Assembly: GCA_904066235.2 (NCBI GenBank)
Contig: CAJFCV020000001.1
Coordinates: 5,332,001-5,396,000 of the forward strand
Length of the DNA: 64,000 nucleotides
Direction: 5' to 3'
DNA from: Bursaphelenchus xylophilus
Lineage: Eukaryota > Nematoda > Chromadorea > Rhabditida > Aphelenchoididae
In this document: in pieces, positions 1 through 12,000 of the stretch
Numbering within the stretch: position 1 is the first letter of the stretch
Layout: each line of letters begins with the position of its first letter
Position numbers and translations under genes: made by a program
The notes under the pieces: generated by a model
What the model was told of the DNA's origin: nothing
Databases searched by the model: none
Seen by the model: the letters and a program-made list of their open reading frames with translations, nothing else

Positions 1-1266
1 GAATTCTACGATACGAAAGACTTCAAAATGACTATGGTAAGTCGCGATGTAGTTTATGGAGTCTATTTTTAAAATCTGAAAAGAGTGGGAGTCCAAATTC
101 GAATTTTCTTTGACCTTTTTATATTCATCATGACATTAGAGCTGATAAAACTTAAAATTAGTCAATGAATTTAAACGATAATCACATGGTTACTATTGCT
201 AATGCAAACTACCTTCAGGGGGACACTTTTTGGTCCTGGGCGACAGTCCCCAACATGATGAAGAAGTACGGAACGGCCTTCTCGGCCTTCCGTGACTTCC
301 AATTGTTTCCTTTATTGTTCACCTCATTCTTGTGCCCATTCAACGTCCAAATTCAGATTGTTTGTGTTGGAAATGAATATGGCGGCATGTCAAAGGTAGG
401 ACCAATACTATCGGATTACTGTTACATTAATTTGGAGCTTTTTGTAACTAACAGGGGAAGAATAAGTGCGACGCTCAGATTTTGATGAAACTTGGCACAA
501 ATTTAGAATATTTTTTTCTAGAATATATGCGAGAATCCTAGCTCGCGCTTTGCAGAAACAACCGAGATTTTTAGATCGGAAGTCGGCGAAAATTTAGGAC
601 TTTCTGCCGAATTTCGGCACGAAAAGTTTGATGCCTATTTCTACCGTAAAGGATAATTTTTCTACAAAAAATCAAATTTTTCCGCACGAAACTGCCAAAG
701 TTATGGCCAAAAAGCGTTTTTCTCTCTGACCGCTCTCCACGTTTAGCGTGCTCTCTCGGCGGCAAACATCGTTCGATATCTCGGTGGCGCCCGAAAAGCG
801 CGAGCTAAAACTCTCAGGAATTGATATTTAGTCCATGCCCGACGTGCGTGAAAAATTTAAAGAAAATCTGAGCGTCGCACTTGGAGTACTTCCCAAGAAA
901 ATATAATGTGAATTTGATGTTCAGAGACACTTTCAAACCCTCGATTTCACTTACTATCACTGTTATCATCGGATTCTGATGGGCCGAGAGATTGATGGAG
1001 TCCATCAACGGTGGATGAACAACAACTTGGCCTGTGTTTATGGCCATCGGTACTGGGAGATCATCTACAAAGTCTTGGTCCTCGGACATCGGGAAGTCGA
1101 ATGCCCCACAATGGAAGAGCCGCTCAAACCGGGCCAAGCTCAAGCTCTTCAAGATCTCGTCGCAAAGTGAGTCATCTGCAATCATATTTTGATCAAGTTA
1201 TGTTATACTGGTCATCCGATTTTCCAACCGACAACACTAAAGCTGAATCTTTTCAGAATTCGATGA
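1..1266 (+). CDS. 3' part of an unrecognised protein-coding gene (5' end outside window)
   Basis: Four exons join in one frame: 1-36, 219-395, 925-1166 and 1257-1266, each flanked by GT..AG, ending at TGA 1264-1266. The visible protein is about 153 residues. The second exon contains GDTFWSWATVPNMM and a hydrophobic stretch; the third contains the run HRYWEIIYKVLVLGHREVEC and ends near QDLVAKIR. The residues are unbiased and splice joins keep frame, so I think it is a real gene, but I do not recognise the family. The 529-bp intron 396-924 carries a foldback element. The C-terminal exon adds only three residues. A different terminal exon choice is possible because the last intron (1167-1256) is short and itself partly open. 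No function is proposed. Confidence 0.55.
454..894. mobile_element. Foldback/MITE-like element in an intron
   Basis: Two inverted arms of about 100 bp (about 454-556 and 790-894) share AAGTGCGACGCTCAGATTTT near the outer ends and TAGCTCGCGCTTT near the inner ends, with imperfect sequence between. The element lies wholly within the intron of the gene at 1-1266. A piece of the inner part (TCGCGCTTTGCAG, then CGGAGATTTT) recurs near 18932-18970, so the family is dispersed. No transposase reading frame is present; it would be non-autonomous. The superfamily is unclear. Confidence 0.6.
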
Positions 1267-1529
1267 AAACGGTTGTAAATGCAATGAAATTGGATAGTAT
1301 CTCAAGAAAACTGATCATGGTACACAGGAGATGGCTTTATCGGGTCCTTTTTTTTAATCTATACCTTCACACCAAGTGTAATTTGTTGGTCAAAAACCCT
1401 CAGTGCTAATCATTTCTGCCGTTGAAAACAATAATTGTTCGTCTGGTAGACCGTAAAAGAGAACTAATATATATATATAAATGGAAACGGAGTAAACATT
1501 CATCGTGATTATTGAAAAGGAAGTAATGT

Positions 1530-1796
1530 TGAGATTCAATTCAATTCAATTTATTTCCGCTAATCATCTAACAAAAGTAGAGAAACGGGCCATGATTCGG
1601 GGCCAAGATGGGGATGTCACGTCGGTTCTCCAGTTCTGTCCCACCATGTTCAACTTGTAGAATTTCTTAAAGTCGTCTTCCCAGCGCGTTCTTGGTCTTC
1701 CCAGCGGCCTTTTGGTATCGGGCTTCCAGTTCAGAAGCTGTGCTTCCCATCTTTCCTGGTCTCCTTCCACAATCTTCTTCGCAAATTTCCACGTAA
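1530..1796 (-). mobile_element. 3' end of a LINE-type retrotransposon (5'-truncated)
   Basis: The minus strand encodes a short open frame (1564 to about 1796) that reads like the extreme C-terminus of a non-LTR reverse transcriptase: W at the start, E(R)WEAQLLNW, then RPLGRPRTRWEDDF, then a NW/SW tail. The GRPRTRW-DD motif before the stop is typical of RTE/CR1-like endonuclease-reverse transcriptase proteins. After the stop, the minus strand runs into a short tail of TTGAA repeats (about 1535-1555), as expected for 3' tails of such elements. The rest of the element is missing, so this is a dead, 5'-truncated insertion. Family assignment beyond LINE is inference. Confidence 0.7.
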
Positions 1797-2008
1797 TGTT
1801 GAGAATTTATAAAAAATTACCAGGCTTCAATTTAGTGCCTGTAAACGTCTAGAACAGAATGCCAAAAATGGCGGCAATTCGATCGAGTTTTGAGTCTCCT
1901 ATACCCTCAAATAAATATGTTTATACATAGGCAAAACTTGATATATTTATAAGTTGGAGTGGGTGATATCTTAGCCTCATTACATTGCATTCGAATTCAC
2001 AGATAACA

Positions 2009-5000
2009 TCAGGAATCCATTGACATGGAGCCAATTGTAAACACTCTGAATCCAATCCCTCTGAGCCGATCTTGATCCAGGATTAATCGACCATCAAAGA
2101 CGGAAGCTGGCTTCTTCATGGACTTGAAGAGACGCTCGTAATCATAGGTCTTGAACTCATCCCATTCGGTCAAAATAACGATGGCATGGGAGTCTTCAGC
2201 GGCTTTGTATGGGCACGTGGAGTACTGGACTTTGTCAACTATAATGTAAAATTCCTTACAATATCATTTTCTACCTTTACAATCAGGCTAGAAAAAGTTA
2301 GAAACTTTACAAAAATCAGCCAAGGTCATCATGGATAACATAATTTGATGTCGAAAATCGGTCAAGATCCCAACAAAATTGGCCGTTCAACCTAATTAGC
2401 CATGGTCCTGCATCTACCGATCAAATTTGGGCTTACCCATCTCCTTGTTCCCCGCCATCATCAGATCCCTTCTCATTTGATCCTCGGTTACTTTGGGATC
2501 AAAAACACAAATCCGGGCCTGCTCTTCCATCAGATGTCTGGCCACACTGATGGCCGAGGACTCTCTGGTGTCTCCGGTATTCTTTTTATGAGCGAATCCA
2601 TACAAAGTCACCTTCTTTTCGGCCACTGTTCCGAACAAAGCCTGGATGATCTTGTCCGAGAACCGCTCTCTTTGCCATTCGTTCATCTCCACCACCGATT
2701 TCCAATAATTCCCGCATTCAGGGAGATTCAACGACTCGCAGAGATAGACCAATGCCAGGATATCTTTCTTGAAACTCGAGCTTCCAAACCCTAAAATATT
2801 CGTGACTTGTAGAGATTAGGCTAAAGTAAGGTAAATATATTATAACTGGTGATTTTGAATGAATAAATGGGTAAAATTAGGAAAATTTTACATCACAATG
2901 CCTACTGTCACATCAACATAACATCAAAACATTTTTTTCTACAGTTTTACCACCTAAAACGGAATGCCAAAATTGGCGGAAATATGAATTTTTAAACCTG
3001 AAATTGAAAATGACATGAATTGAACGCCTCACAACACCCAATGTGATAATATCCAGCCCAAAAACCCTCTAATTTCTCTCTTACCAACGCTAGCTTGTAA
3101 GAATTGGCTACCAATCCTACTGTCCTGTCCAATGGCATGTGCAACTTGGTTGATCTCAGCGCCCGTGGCCTCACAAATCGCTGAAATCGAGTTGATCGAG
3201 GAGATTCGCTGGGCCAGGAAGGCGTTGGCAGCCAGTTTGGTCAACTCGGCCGACCATGTGTTGACTGTGATTATGTTTTCCAGGGGGACCCAGTTCCTGT
3301 AGACCTCGACTAATCGTTGGACCGCCGCCTCACCCTCACGGCTCTTCTCTCCACCGATGAGGACACGGTCTGGACTGGCCAAATACTTGATTGCGGTACC
3401 TTCAGCCATGAATTCGGGGTTTGAAAGGACCTGAATTTAGAGGTGGTTTAAAAGGCCTAAAATAATATACTGCACGTCAAAAGTTTGGAACAGGCCAGAT
3501 CTTCTTTGCGGCTTGAGATGGGAGTTTCATTTCTTTTTTATTAGAAGCTCCATGTATTAGGAACCTCAATGAATACATAGCCATGGAAATCAGAAAGCTC
3601 GTTGGAGTTTTAAAAAAAATTTTAAAAAATAAGTGCGTCAAAAGTTTGGAACAGCTTTTGGAAGGTGATTATAAACTTCGGGATGGAGGCAGGTATCCTC
3701 GCATTTAGTGTTTCTGGATGATGTATGGAATCGGCATGCCAATGGCATACTGATTTTCACCGATAAACCCAAAATGAAAAAAATGCTTATTGAGCCAAAA
3801 ACTACGGTCAAATTTGCGAAAAAATGAATTTTTTGGTTTGGGTTCTCTATGTTATCGGTGTGTAAACGTTCTAAATTATTTAATGTGGTCGCACAATTGT
3901 ACAAGGGCACTCAGATCTTCGCATGGGAACCATATCCGCACAGCATAATTTATGAAAAATTTGAGTTTTGCTATAAATCTTTATTTAATGTATTTTATAT
4001 TTTTTATAGAGCGGCTTGGAGGCTAATTGGCTTTAACACCGTTATCGTGGAATAAAAAGGTGTCTTCAAGAAACAAAAACCCACGCTACTTGCAACATCC
4101 AAGGCCACATCTTTCAGATATTAAAAAAAATTTTGTCCCCAAAATCAATATTCATATCTGACCCGGATTTGTGGCGTGATAATTCGGAGAGTTGGTTTAT
4201 AATACTGTATCGGTGTGATAACGATAAAGGCACTTAGTTTTAAGCCATGCAGCGGCTTCAAATCCGAGGTAAAAAATATGGGAATATTAACATTTCATAT
4301 ACCCGCTATTTTTAAAGATGTGGCCTTGATGTTGCAAATAGTGGCCAGGTTCTGATTCTTGAAGACACCTTTTTATTCCACGATAACGGCGTTAAAGCCA
4401 ATTAGCCTCCAAGCCGCTCTATAAAAAATATAAAATACATTAAATAAAGATTTATAGCAAAACTCAAATTTTTCATAAATTATGCTGTGCGGATATGGTT
4501 CCCATGCGAAGATCTGAGTGCCCTTGTACAATTGTGCGACCACATTAAATAATTTAGAACGTTTACACACCGATAACATAGAGAACCCAAACCAAAAAAT
4601 TAATTTTTTCGCAAATTTGACCGTAGTTTTTGGCTCAATAAGCATTTTTTTCATTTTGGGTTTATCGGTGAAAATCAGTATGCCATTGGCATGCCGATTC
4701 CATACATCATCCAGAAACACTAAATGCGAGGATACCTGCCTCCATCCCGAAGTTTATAATCACCTTCCAAAAGCTGTTCCAAACTTTTGACGCACTTATT
4801 TTTTAAAATTTTTTTTAAAACTCCAACGAGCTTTCTGGTTTCCATGGCTATGTATTCATTGAGGTTCCTAATACATGGAGCTTCTAATAAAAAAGAAATG
4901 AAACTCCCATCTCAAGCCGCAAAGAAGATCTGGCCTGTTCCAAACTTTTGACGTGCAGTATATAAAAAAAATTAGAAAAGAAAAAGAGAGAACTGATAGG

Positions 5001-5790
5001 ACACTGATATTACTCTAAATAATATGCCCTTCTTATTCCAGCCCCCTTTTTATATTTTATTACCAAAATTTACCTGAAAAAGAACACTTTCCTTGTCCTT
5101 TGGACCTCTCAACAGATATTCTATGCCTTCGGCGGCCTTCACTGGGACAGTAGACTTCTCCACAACAATGGTCTCGCCTTCAGCGTGCTCAGCAATGAGT
5201 CGCGCAACTGATTCGACGTGAATAAGATCTGGAGCCATCCCATTTCCTCGGCCATATCTAAAGTAATATAATTATAGGCACGTTGATGACTAAATGAGAG
5301 ATAAAACAACGCCATTTGCCTCCAAAATATAGTAAATAGACTGCTGATTTGAAAGGAATACAAACTATATGCAATTTGAATTCAAATTATATTATACATG
5401 AGATAACTCACGCTTTAGTTGGCGTATTCACCGTGATGAAGATCAAGTCCGCGTTTCTGATAGCGGTTGGCTGATCAGCTGAGAAGAACAGATTCCTTCC
5501 TCTGGTAGCCTTAACAATCTCATCCAATCCGGGTTCAAAAATCGGTAATTTCTCCGAATTCCAGGCCTCAATCTTGGCCTCGTTTTCATCCACGACCGTC
5601 ACATTTATATGAGGACATTTGAATGCGATCATGGCACACGTCGGTCCTCCAACATATCCAGCACCGACACATGCTATTCGCTCCACCTAAAGTTATAAAT
5701 AATCGAAGTTTCAAAAATCCAATAATTTTTGTGACATTTCGTCACAAATTACAAAAAAGTACCCCAGCTCACCTTCTTTTCAAAAACCAT
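2009..5790 (-). CDS. UDP-glucose 6-dehydrogenase paralogue A, catalytic Cys replaced by Ser
   Basis: Six exons (5773-5790, 5412-5686, 5074-5257, 3085-3430, 2437-2790, 2009-2238) give 468 residues, close to the family's usual 480-495. The family oxidises UDP-glucose to UDP-glucuronate with two NAD+, feeding glycosaminoglycan synthesis (SQV-4 in C. elegans). The Rossmann motif GAGYVGG is at residues 14-20, then [17 protein letters not shown] and the Lys/Asn pair of KLAANAF. The active-site motif, normally FGGSC(F)xKD, reads FGSSSFKKD (exon 5 start), so the nucleophilic Cys is Ser at residue 280; nearby FAFKK is FAHKK. Start: ATG 5790, with an acceptor-like TTTCCAG 23 bases upstream. Intron positions match copy B at 22924-25420 exactly. 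All splice sites and frame are intact, so it looks like a pseudoenzyme, not a broken gene; expression is unknown. Confidence 0.93.
3464..4966. mobile_element. Large near-perfect palindrome (Tc1/mariner-like foldback) in UGDH-A intron 3
   Basis: Left arm about 3464-4125 and right arm about 4310-4966 are inverted copies with only scattered differences, around a spacer of about 185 bp. The outer ends read TACTGCACGTCAAAAGTTTG inward from a TA on both sides, which fits Tc1/mariner-type termini with TA duplication. A second, similar terminus (AAGTGCGTCAAAAGTTTGG, about 3631) lies inside each arm, suggesting one element inserted in another or a composite. Open frames of 90-115 codons cross the arms but do not resemble a transposase I can recognise. 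The element makes the 1643-bp intron far longer than the other introns of this gene. High arm identity suggests recent formation or arm-to-arm conversion. Confidence 0.8.
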
Positions 5791-6093
5791 GACCAAGTTG
5801 GATGCGATTTGCCTGGAAATACCTTTAAAATTATCTGCAACCCACGCCGAACAAATAAAAACAGAGAAAATGGGGGTTTTATCTTCTCCATGACCTCAAA
5901 TTGGGTGTGGCAAAGGAAGGCGCAGAAACTAATCGCGAATACGTCACAAATGAAGTGATAATAACGACAGCTTATTTCATGTGTTATTTTATTTCATCGT
6001 TCAAACGATGGAATCGAGCCAACACTGAGAGAGGTATCAATTACCCATATTTATTTTGAATATAATCACCACCATTTATACACTCTGATATTG
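5791..6093 (-). promoter_or_regulatory. Intercistronic spacer between THOC2 and UGDH-A
   Basis: This 303-bp gap separates the THOC2 stop (6094) from the UGDH-A start (5790) on the same strand. It holds a minus-strand AATAAA (6050-6055), 38 bases after the THOC2 stop, and then an acceptor-like site TTTCCAG at 5813-5819 for trans-splicing UGDH-A. There is no room for much of a separate promoter, which is why an operon is plausible. Confidence 0.5.
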
Positions 6094-9000
6094 TTAATTA
6101 CGGGCCCTCTTCATCGAGGGGCCGTTTTCCCTCGAATTGGAGTGTGAGATCCGTTTGGGAGGTTTGGCCGTCTCTTCGGCCGGTTTTCGGTCGGAATGCC
6201 GTCGATCGTGGGTGTCCTTTTCCTTCGAGGGACGACGCTCGCGATGTTTTGATGGGGAACTGGGCCTGAAATCACTCACAATAAGTAATTTAGACTACAA
6301 TCTAAGACTTCATAATCAAATCTGGCAAATATCAAAAAAAAAAAAAATAAAACATAAATTGAACTAAGCAAGTTGAAGCAAAAAATTTGAATTTTTCATA
6401 TTTTCAATCAAAAATTTCGCATTTTTTTCAAAATAGCAAAAAAGTGTTCTTTTACATTAATTTATAAGCTTTCTACACAAAAGTTCTCCGAATTTTATAT
6501 TGTGTTACCTTATTTTCTCATCCGAATTCCTCTTATTACTGTCGCTCTTGCTCGAATCCTTCTTTTCCTTCTCTTTGACCACTTCTATTTCCTTCTCTGG
6601 TGCCAATATTGTCTTTCTCAGTGGTTTTGTGGGTTTTATTTCTTTTGTGGTATCTTCCTTTGTCTTTTTCTCATCTTTTATCTCCTAAAATACGAATTTC
6701 AATTACTCCAAAAGTCCGAGCCCCCAAAACTCCTCACTGAGACCTACTTTATCAACTTTATTCTCCTCCTTTTCCTCCCGTTTATCTCCATTTTCCTTCA
6801 TTTTCTCCTCTTTTTTCTCTTTTTCTCTTCTCTCTCCTCCCTTCTCTCGATCTTTTCCATTCTTTTTCGATTGTTCTAGAAATTCCCTTGGCGATACTAC
6901 TTTCCTCGCTTTGATTCCGTTCTTTTCCTTGTCTTCCTTGTCCTTTCCCTTGTCCCTTTCATTTTCTTTGTTCAAAATTCTTCGGATTTGATCCTTGGGT
7001 GTTGTTTTTGCTCTCTCCTTCACCTCCTTTTCCTTCGTCTCCTTTTCTTTCTCATCATTTTTACTGTTACTTGAAGAGGGCGTGTCCGGCGGCGATATTG
7101 TTTTGGCCTGGAATAAAATTCATCATGGATAATATAATCAAGTGTTCAAAAGAGACCAAAAAGCGTAGTGGACGTTTTTGTCCCCACCCCGGTTTTGTCC
7201 CCAGGACGGTTTTGTCCCCAAGACGTTTTTGTCCCCACTTTTTTTATTTTTTTGTCCCCACACCGGTTTTGTCCCCAGGACGTTTTTGTCCCCAAGCTAG
7301 TGCGATTAAAAATTATGCATTCAAATGTTAATTCTGTTGGTTTGGTGCCCAGCACTGCCCAAACAAAATGTTCTTAGCGCTTGGTACTGTATAGTATGAG
7401 GTGGTACTATATAGCACGAGGTAGAAATTAAGCCATAACACGTCAATGCTATGGGTTTGAAGCCCAGTACTTCTCAAAAATGTGTTTTAGCACATGGTAC
7501 TATATAGCACGAATTTGTTTTTGCACAAAATGAACGTTTGATCAGTACTGCATACCAAAACAACGTCATTCACGCGTTATAGCTTAATTTTTACCTCGTG
7601 CAATATAGTACCACCTTGTACTATACAGTACCAAGTGCTAAAAACACGTTTTTTGAGAAGTGCGGGGCTTCAAAACAACATCATTAACGCGTTATGGCTT
7701 AATTTTTACATCGTGCTATATAATTTTTGTCATTTTCGAGCTTTATATGGCAAAATAACCACACGAAACACAATGCCAGAAATGGCGGGAATTTAAACTT
7801 TCAAAAAATCGTACCCGTCCAAAAAACAATTCAAACCTCAATAAAGCCCTTGACTCCCTTAAGACATCCGTTTCCCCTCCTAGTAATCATTTCTGATCCA
7901 TTTTTTACCTTCTTCATGACACCTTCATCCCCGCTGAAATCCCTCTTCTGCTTTTGTGTCGGTGTGCTCGGCGTCTCTGACTTTTCCTTTCCATTCTTCT
8001 CTGACTTCTTCTCCTTCTTTTTCTCCTCCTTCTTCTCTTCTTTCTTTTCGTTTTTCACCTTTTTTGGGGTTCCTTTAAACTCCTCCACTGTGAAAATGTG
8101 GGCCTTTCTCTTCTTCAAATTGATCAAGTAAGACGTGGCCAGAACACTCAGATCCTCTCTCTTGCCCTTCTCTCGATCTCGCAGCGCCTCCATGTCTGCG
8201 ATCATATTCGTTTCGTATGTTTTTATGATCGGGAAGTGATTTAGTATCTAAATTAATATAAAACATTCAAATTTTAGTATCCCAACTCACTTTTTTCAGG
8301 ACGACAATCATATTTCTGCAAAGCAAATACGATCCATTGTTGATTGCGTACTGGGCGGCCTTTGAGATGCGGCTTTGCCACTTGTGGCAGACGTTTTTAT
8401 ATCCAAAATAATCAAATTCTCCGCTTGAATTACGAATTTTTGTTAAAAATCCGGGGAATCCGAGGCATTCCTGAAAAGAAAAGCTCATTTTATATACTTT
8501 CATCTACTCTAGAACGCTTCAATTTTTCAAATTTCCCAATTTTTTTACTCCATAACCCACCTTATCAAAGATTTCCTTATCTCCATGCCAATACATGACT
8601 TTCTCCAGCAGTAGGCTCAGAAACTTTCCAAAATTGGCGGCCTCGTTCTCTGTGAGAGCAATCAGCACCACCGAGATGTCATAAAAGATCTTGTCCATGA
8701 GGATCATCGTCTGGAAGTAGCTGGTTCTGTTACTGTGGATGGTCATGATCAACTTGGCGCAGAAGACGGCATCGATCTCGGAGAAGACGGCCCGGGGGAT
8801 CACGCAGACTTGAAGGAAGCGGTTGTTTTGGGCGGAGGACGCTGAAATTTTTAAAATATAATAATTGATGCCTAGTACAATATAAAAAATCTTTCATATC
8901 TGGTCCAATCCGCAAATTATTGATCCAAAACCCTTTCCCACTCCTAGGAATTATATTTTTTCTTACAAAAGATACCATTCTTACCAGTAGCAAACAACAA

Positions 9001-12000
9001 TTCCTTAGTGGAGACCAATAATTGGTTGACCCTGGCCACATGCTCTTCCATTTTGTTTAATTCCGCGCGCAACTTCGCTTCCAATGTTTTGAGACGTTCC
9101 TCTTCTTTGATCTGCTTCTTCTTGGACTGAAAACTCGTATTGAGGGCGTCAAATGCCTGCCTTACAGCATCTGAATTGGTGGCTGCCTCCAATTGTTTCT
9201 TTATTTTTTCAATTTCCCTTTCATACGCGGCCTTACTGACTTCAAGATCGTTGGCGGAGAGCATCCAGAACATTGTGAACAACCTGAGAATTAAATATTA
9301 TCATTTTTTCTACCAAAACTCTCGTAAAATCGAGTGTGATATCAAAAACCTGATGTATAATATAAAAGTTGAGCCTTACTTTGCGGAGATGTCCTTCCAG
9401 AACTCCGAGTCCTTCACTCGGACGAGCTCTTCTTCCACAGAGATGAGGACTTGGCCCATGGCTTCCTTGTATAATTCATTCTTGGTCTCTGAGTCCACCT
9501 TCTTCTTTTCGGTCGTTTCCTTTTTCAATTTCTTGGTCAATTCGAACGAGCTTTGAGCTCTGAACCAATAAATGGGTCTGGCCAAATGGAATGCGGTCTC
9601 TGGGGCCAATTTGAATCTGGTCATCAGGTCCGAGAGTTGTGGAAATCGCTTGGAATAATCCTCCATCTTGACGTTTGTGCGGAGGAAATTGACGAATTGG
9701 AGGAAGGTGGACTGGCATTCGTCCAGGATCTGACAGGACAACTTGACCGGCGCTTGTTTGGTCTCCTGATGGACGATACAATCGCGTTGTTGGGCCATTA
9801 AAATGGCCAGAGAAACGCTGAGATCGGCGTTTTGGAGGGCTTCCTTCAGCCGAGTCACTGCTTTTCGATTTGATTTCTGCGCCAGGGATGTGAAAGTCTG
9901 CAAGAAAATGACAAAATTAGACAAAAAATCGGCATATTTTATAATACAGGGTGTACCAATTTCGTGGCCCGATTTTATCTAAGGGGTGAAACCCGGAGGG
10001 CATAGATATGAAAATTTTGAATGGGGACGTCTGAGGATTCAGGGAAAAAAAAGAATTTTAACATTCGGCCCAAAATTAAAGAAGTTATAGCTGATTCAAA
10101 TCGGGCCACAAAATTGGTACTCCCTGTACAACTTGAAAAATAAACTTTTAAAAATTTTGTTTTACCTCCTGCTTCAGCAATTCTCCACCCATCAGTCCCT
10201 GCACATGTTCTTCTGTCAAATTTGTGGACTGATCGACACCTCCAATTGCAGTTATGACTTCTCTGAGGACCAACAAATCCACCGACTTTTTATCCTTCAG
10301 TTGGTTTACAATATATTGTAATAACCCTTCATATTCTATGGCATATCTCTTATAAATGGATCCAGTGAAAGCAGCAAGGGCTGACAGCCACGGACTTAGG
10401 GTTCCATCGCCAGTTTTGAGCGATTGTTTAGCTGGATCGGCCAGATTTTCGATCAACGTGTCTAAATCACCAAAATAAATATCAAACCGTAAAAAAAGCT
10501 CCTTCAAACACAAGGAGACCAATCAAAATCATTAAACTTACAAGTCAAGACATCAAATGCCAATTCCGACAAATATCTGAGGGATTCCACCACTGGATCG
10601 ATCAAGTTTTGAAAAGTTTGGACTTGAGTTAGGAGGTAATCCAGGGCAATTGTGGGATGATTCAGGCACAATTTCCCCAACTGACGCCCTATTAACTTCA
10701 CTGTGTCCTTTGATAAACGTCTATAAGAACAAAATAATATCAAAAAATATAAAGGTTCTCGACAAAAATTATATTGCACATGACATTAATCGCCAAAAAA
10801 ATTTAAAAATCCCTTACTTCATCAAGTATCTCGCTCTCCCCAATATCATTCCTTTTTCCAGCTGCATCAAGTAGTATGGCACAGTATTGACCGTCTTCCA
10901 CCTTCCGTACATCCGATATCTCTGATGGTAGGGTAGTCTACTGATCAATATCCACACTTCTTCCCCGTATTTATACATCGGCTCGGCTATGGTTAGACCA
11001 GGCAATAGGGCAAAATCGACTAGTTGGTTGACTTTTTCATTGCCTAAACACAACACCATCCATATAATCTTATACGTATTATACTAGATGGCAAAACAAT
11101 ATAAAAGAAGTGATAAACCCACATTCAAGTGTATTTTCGGGTGTTTTGTTCAGCTCTGGATCCTCTAGCATAATTTTCAATAATCTCGCTAACTTGGTCG
11201 CTACCTCAGCGACACATCCAACATTTGGACCGAGCAGTTTAACCAAAGGGACCGCCCTCTCCTCAAACTCGGCCCAATTTGAAACCTTCGCTGGCTTTTC
11301 GATAAAACTATCCCAGGTTCTCTTTCGTGCTGGATGGGATTCCCAAATTGATGGATTTTTCCTAAAATATTATATTATACTTGACATCAAATAAAAGAAA
11401 ATTTATAAAAAAGCCCAAACTCACTCCCTATAAAAGTCGTCGATGATGTATCCGAGAATTCTGGTCAGACCCTCCCTTGCTCGTCGGCTTTTACCAAAAA
11501 TGTAATCGTGAGGGAAGTAGGAGAGCAATTGCGAAGCGATGGAAAGGGATCCCAACTCCAATGCCGCGACCAGGAAGCCGAGTTTCTGATTCTTTCCGAG
11601 CACATCATACTGTAGAAAACATATTAGTAAAAAAGAGCAGAAATTGAAAATTTCAACCGACCAGACTCCCATTTCTGAACCTTATCTTAAATTAGGCACC
11701 TACCTCATCAAAGAGTTCCGCCGAAAACTTGTGATCCTCCGAGATCTGGGCTCTGATGGCGCTTTCGAACGTAACCTGATTGCTACTCGATTCCTGGCCC
11801 TGGGAACTCTGCGAAGTCGATGGATTCTGAGATTGGATCTCCATGGCGGCGATGGTGGATATCTTTTCGGCCTTCTGAGCTCGCTGTTTGATCATGGCTT
11901 TGGAATTGTTGGAGTCCTCGATTAATTTCTGTTGATCCGGAGCGAGTCTTTGGAACAATTGGAGCATGTCCAGTAGATCCTCCAGGCAGAGAATCACGGC

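Noticed and set aside
814..1185. Minus-strand 123-codon frame
   Set aside because: It is the shadow of the better supported plus-strand exon 925-1166, which joins in frame with flanking exons.
3638..4790. 90-115-codon open frames in the palindrome arms as a transposase
   Set aside because: They are mirror copies from inverted arms and show no convincing DDE/D-type motif order.
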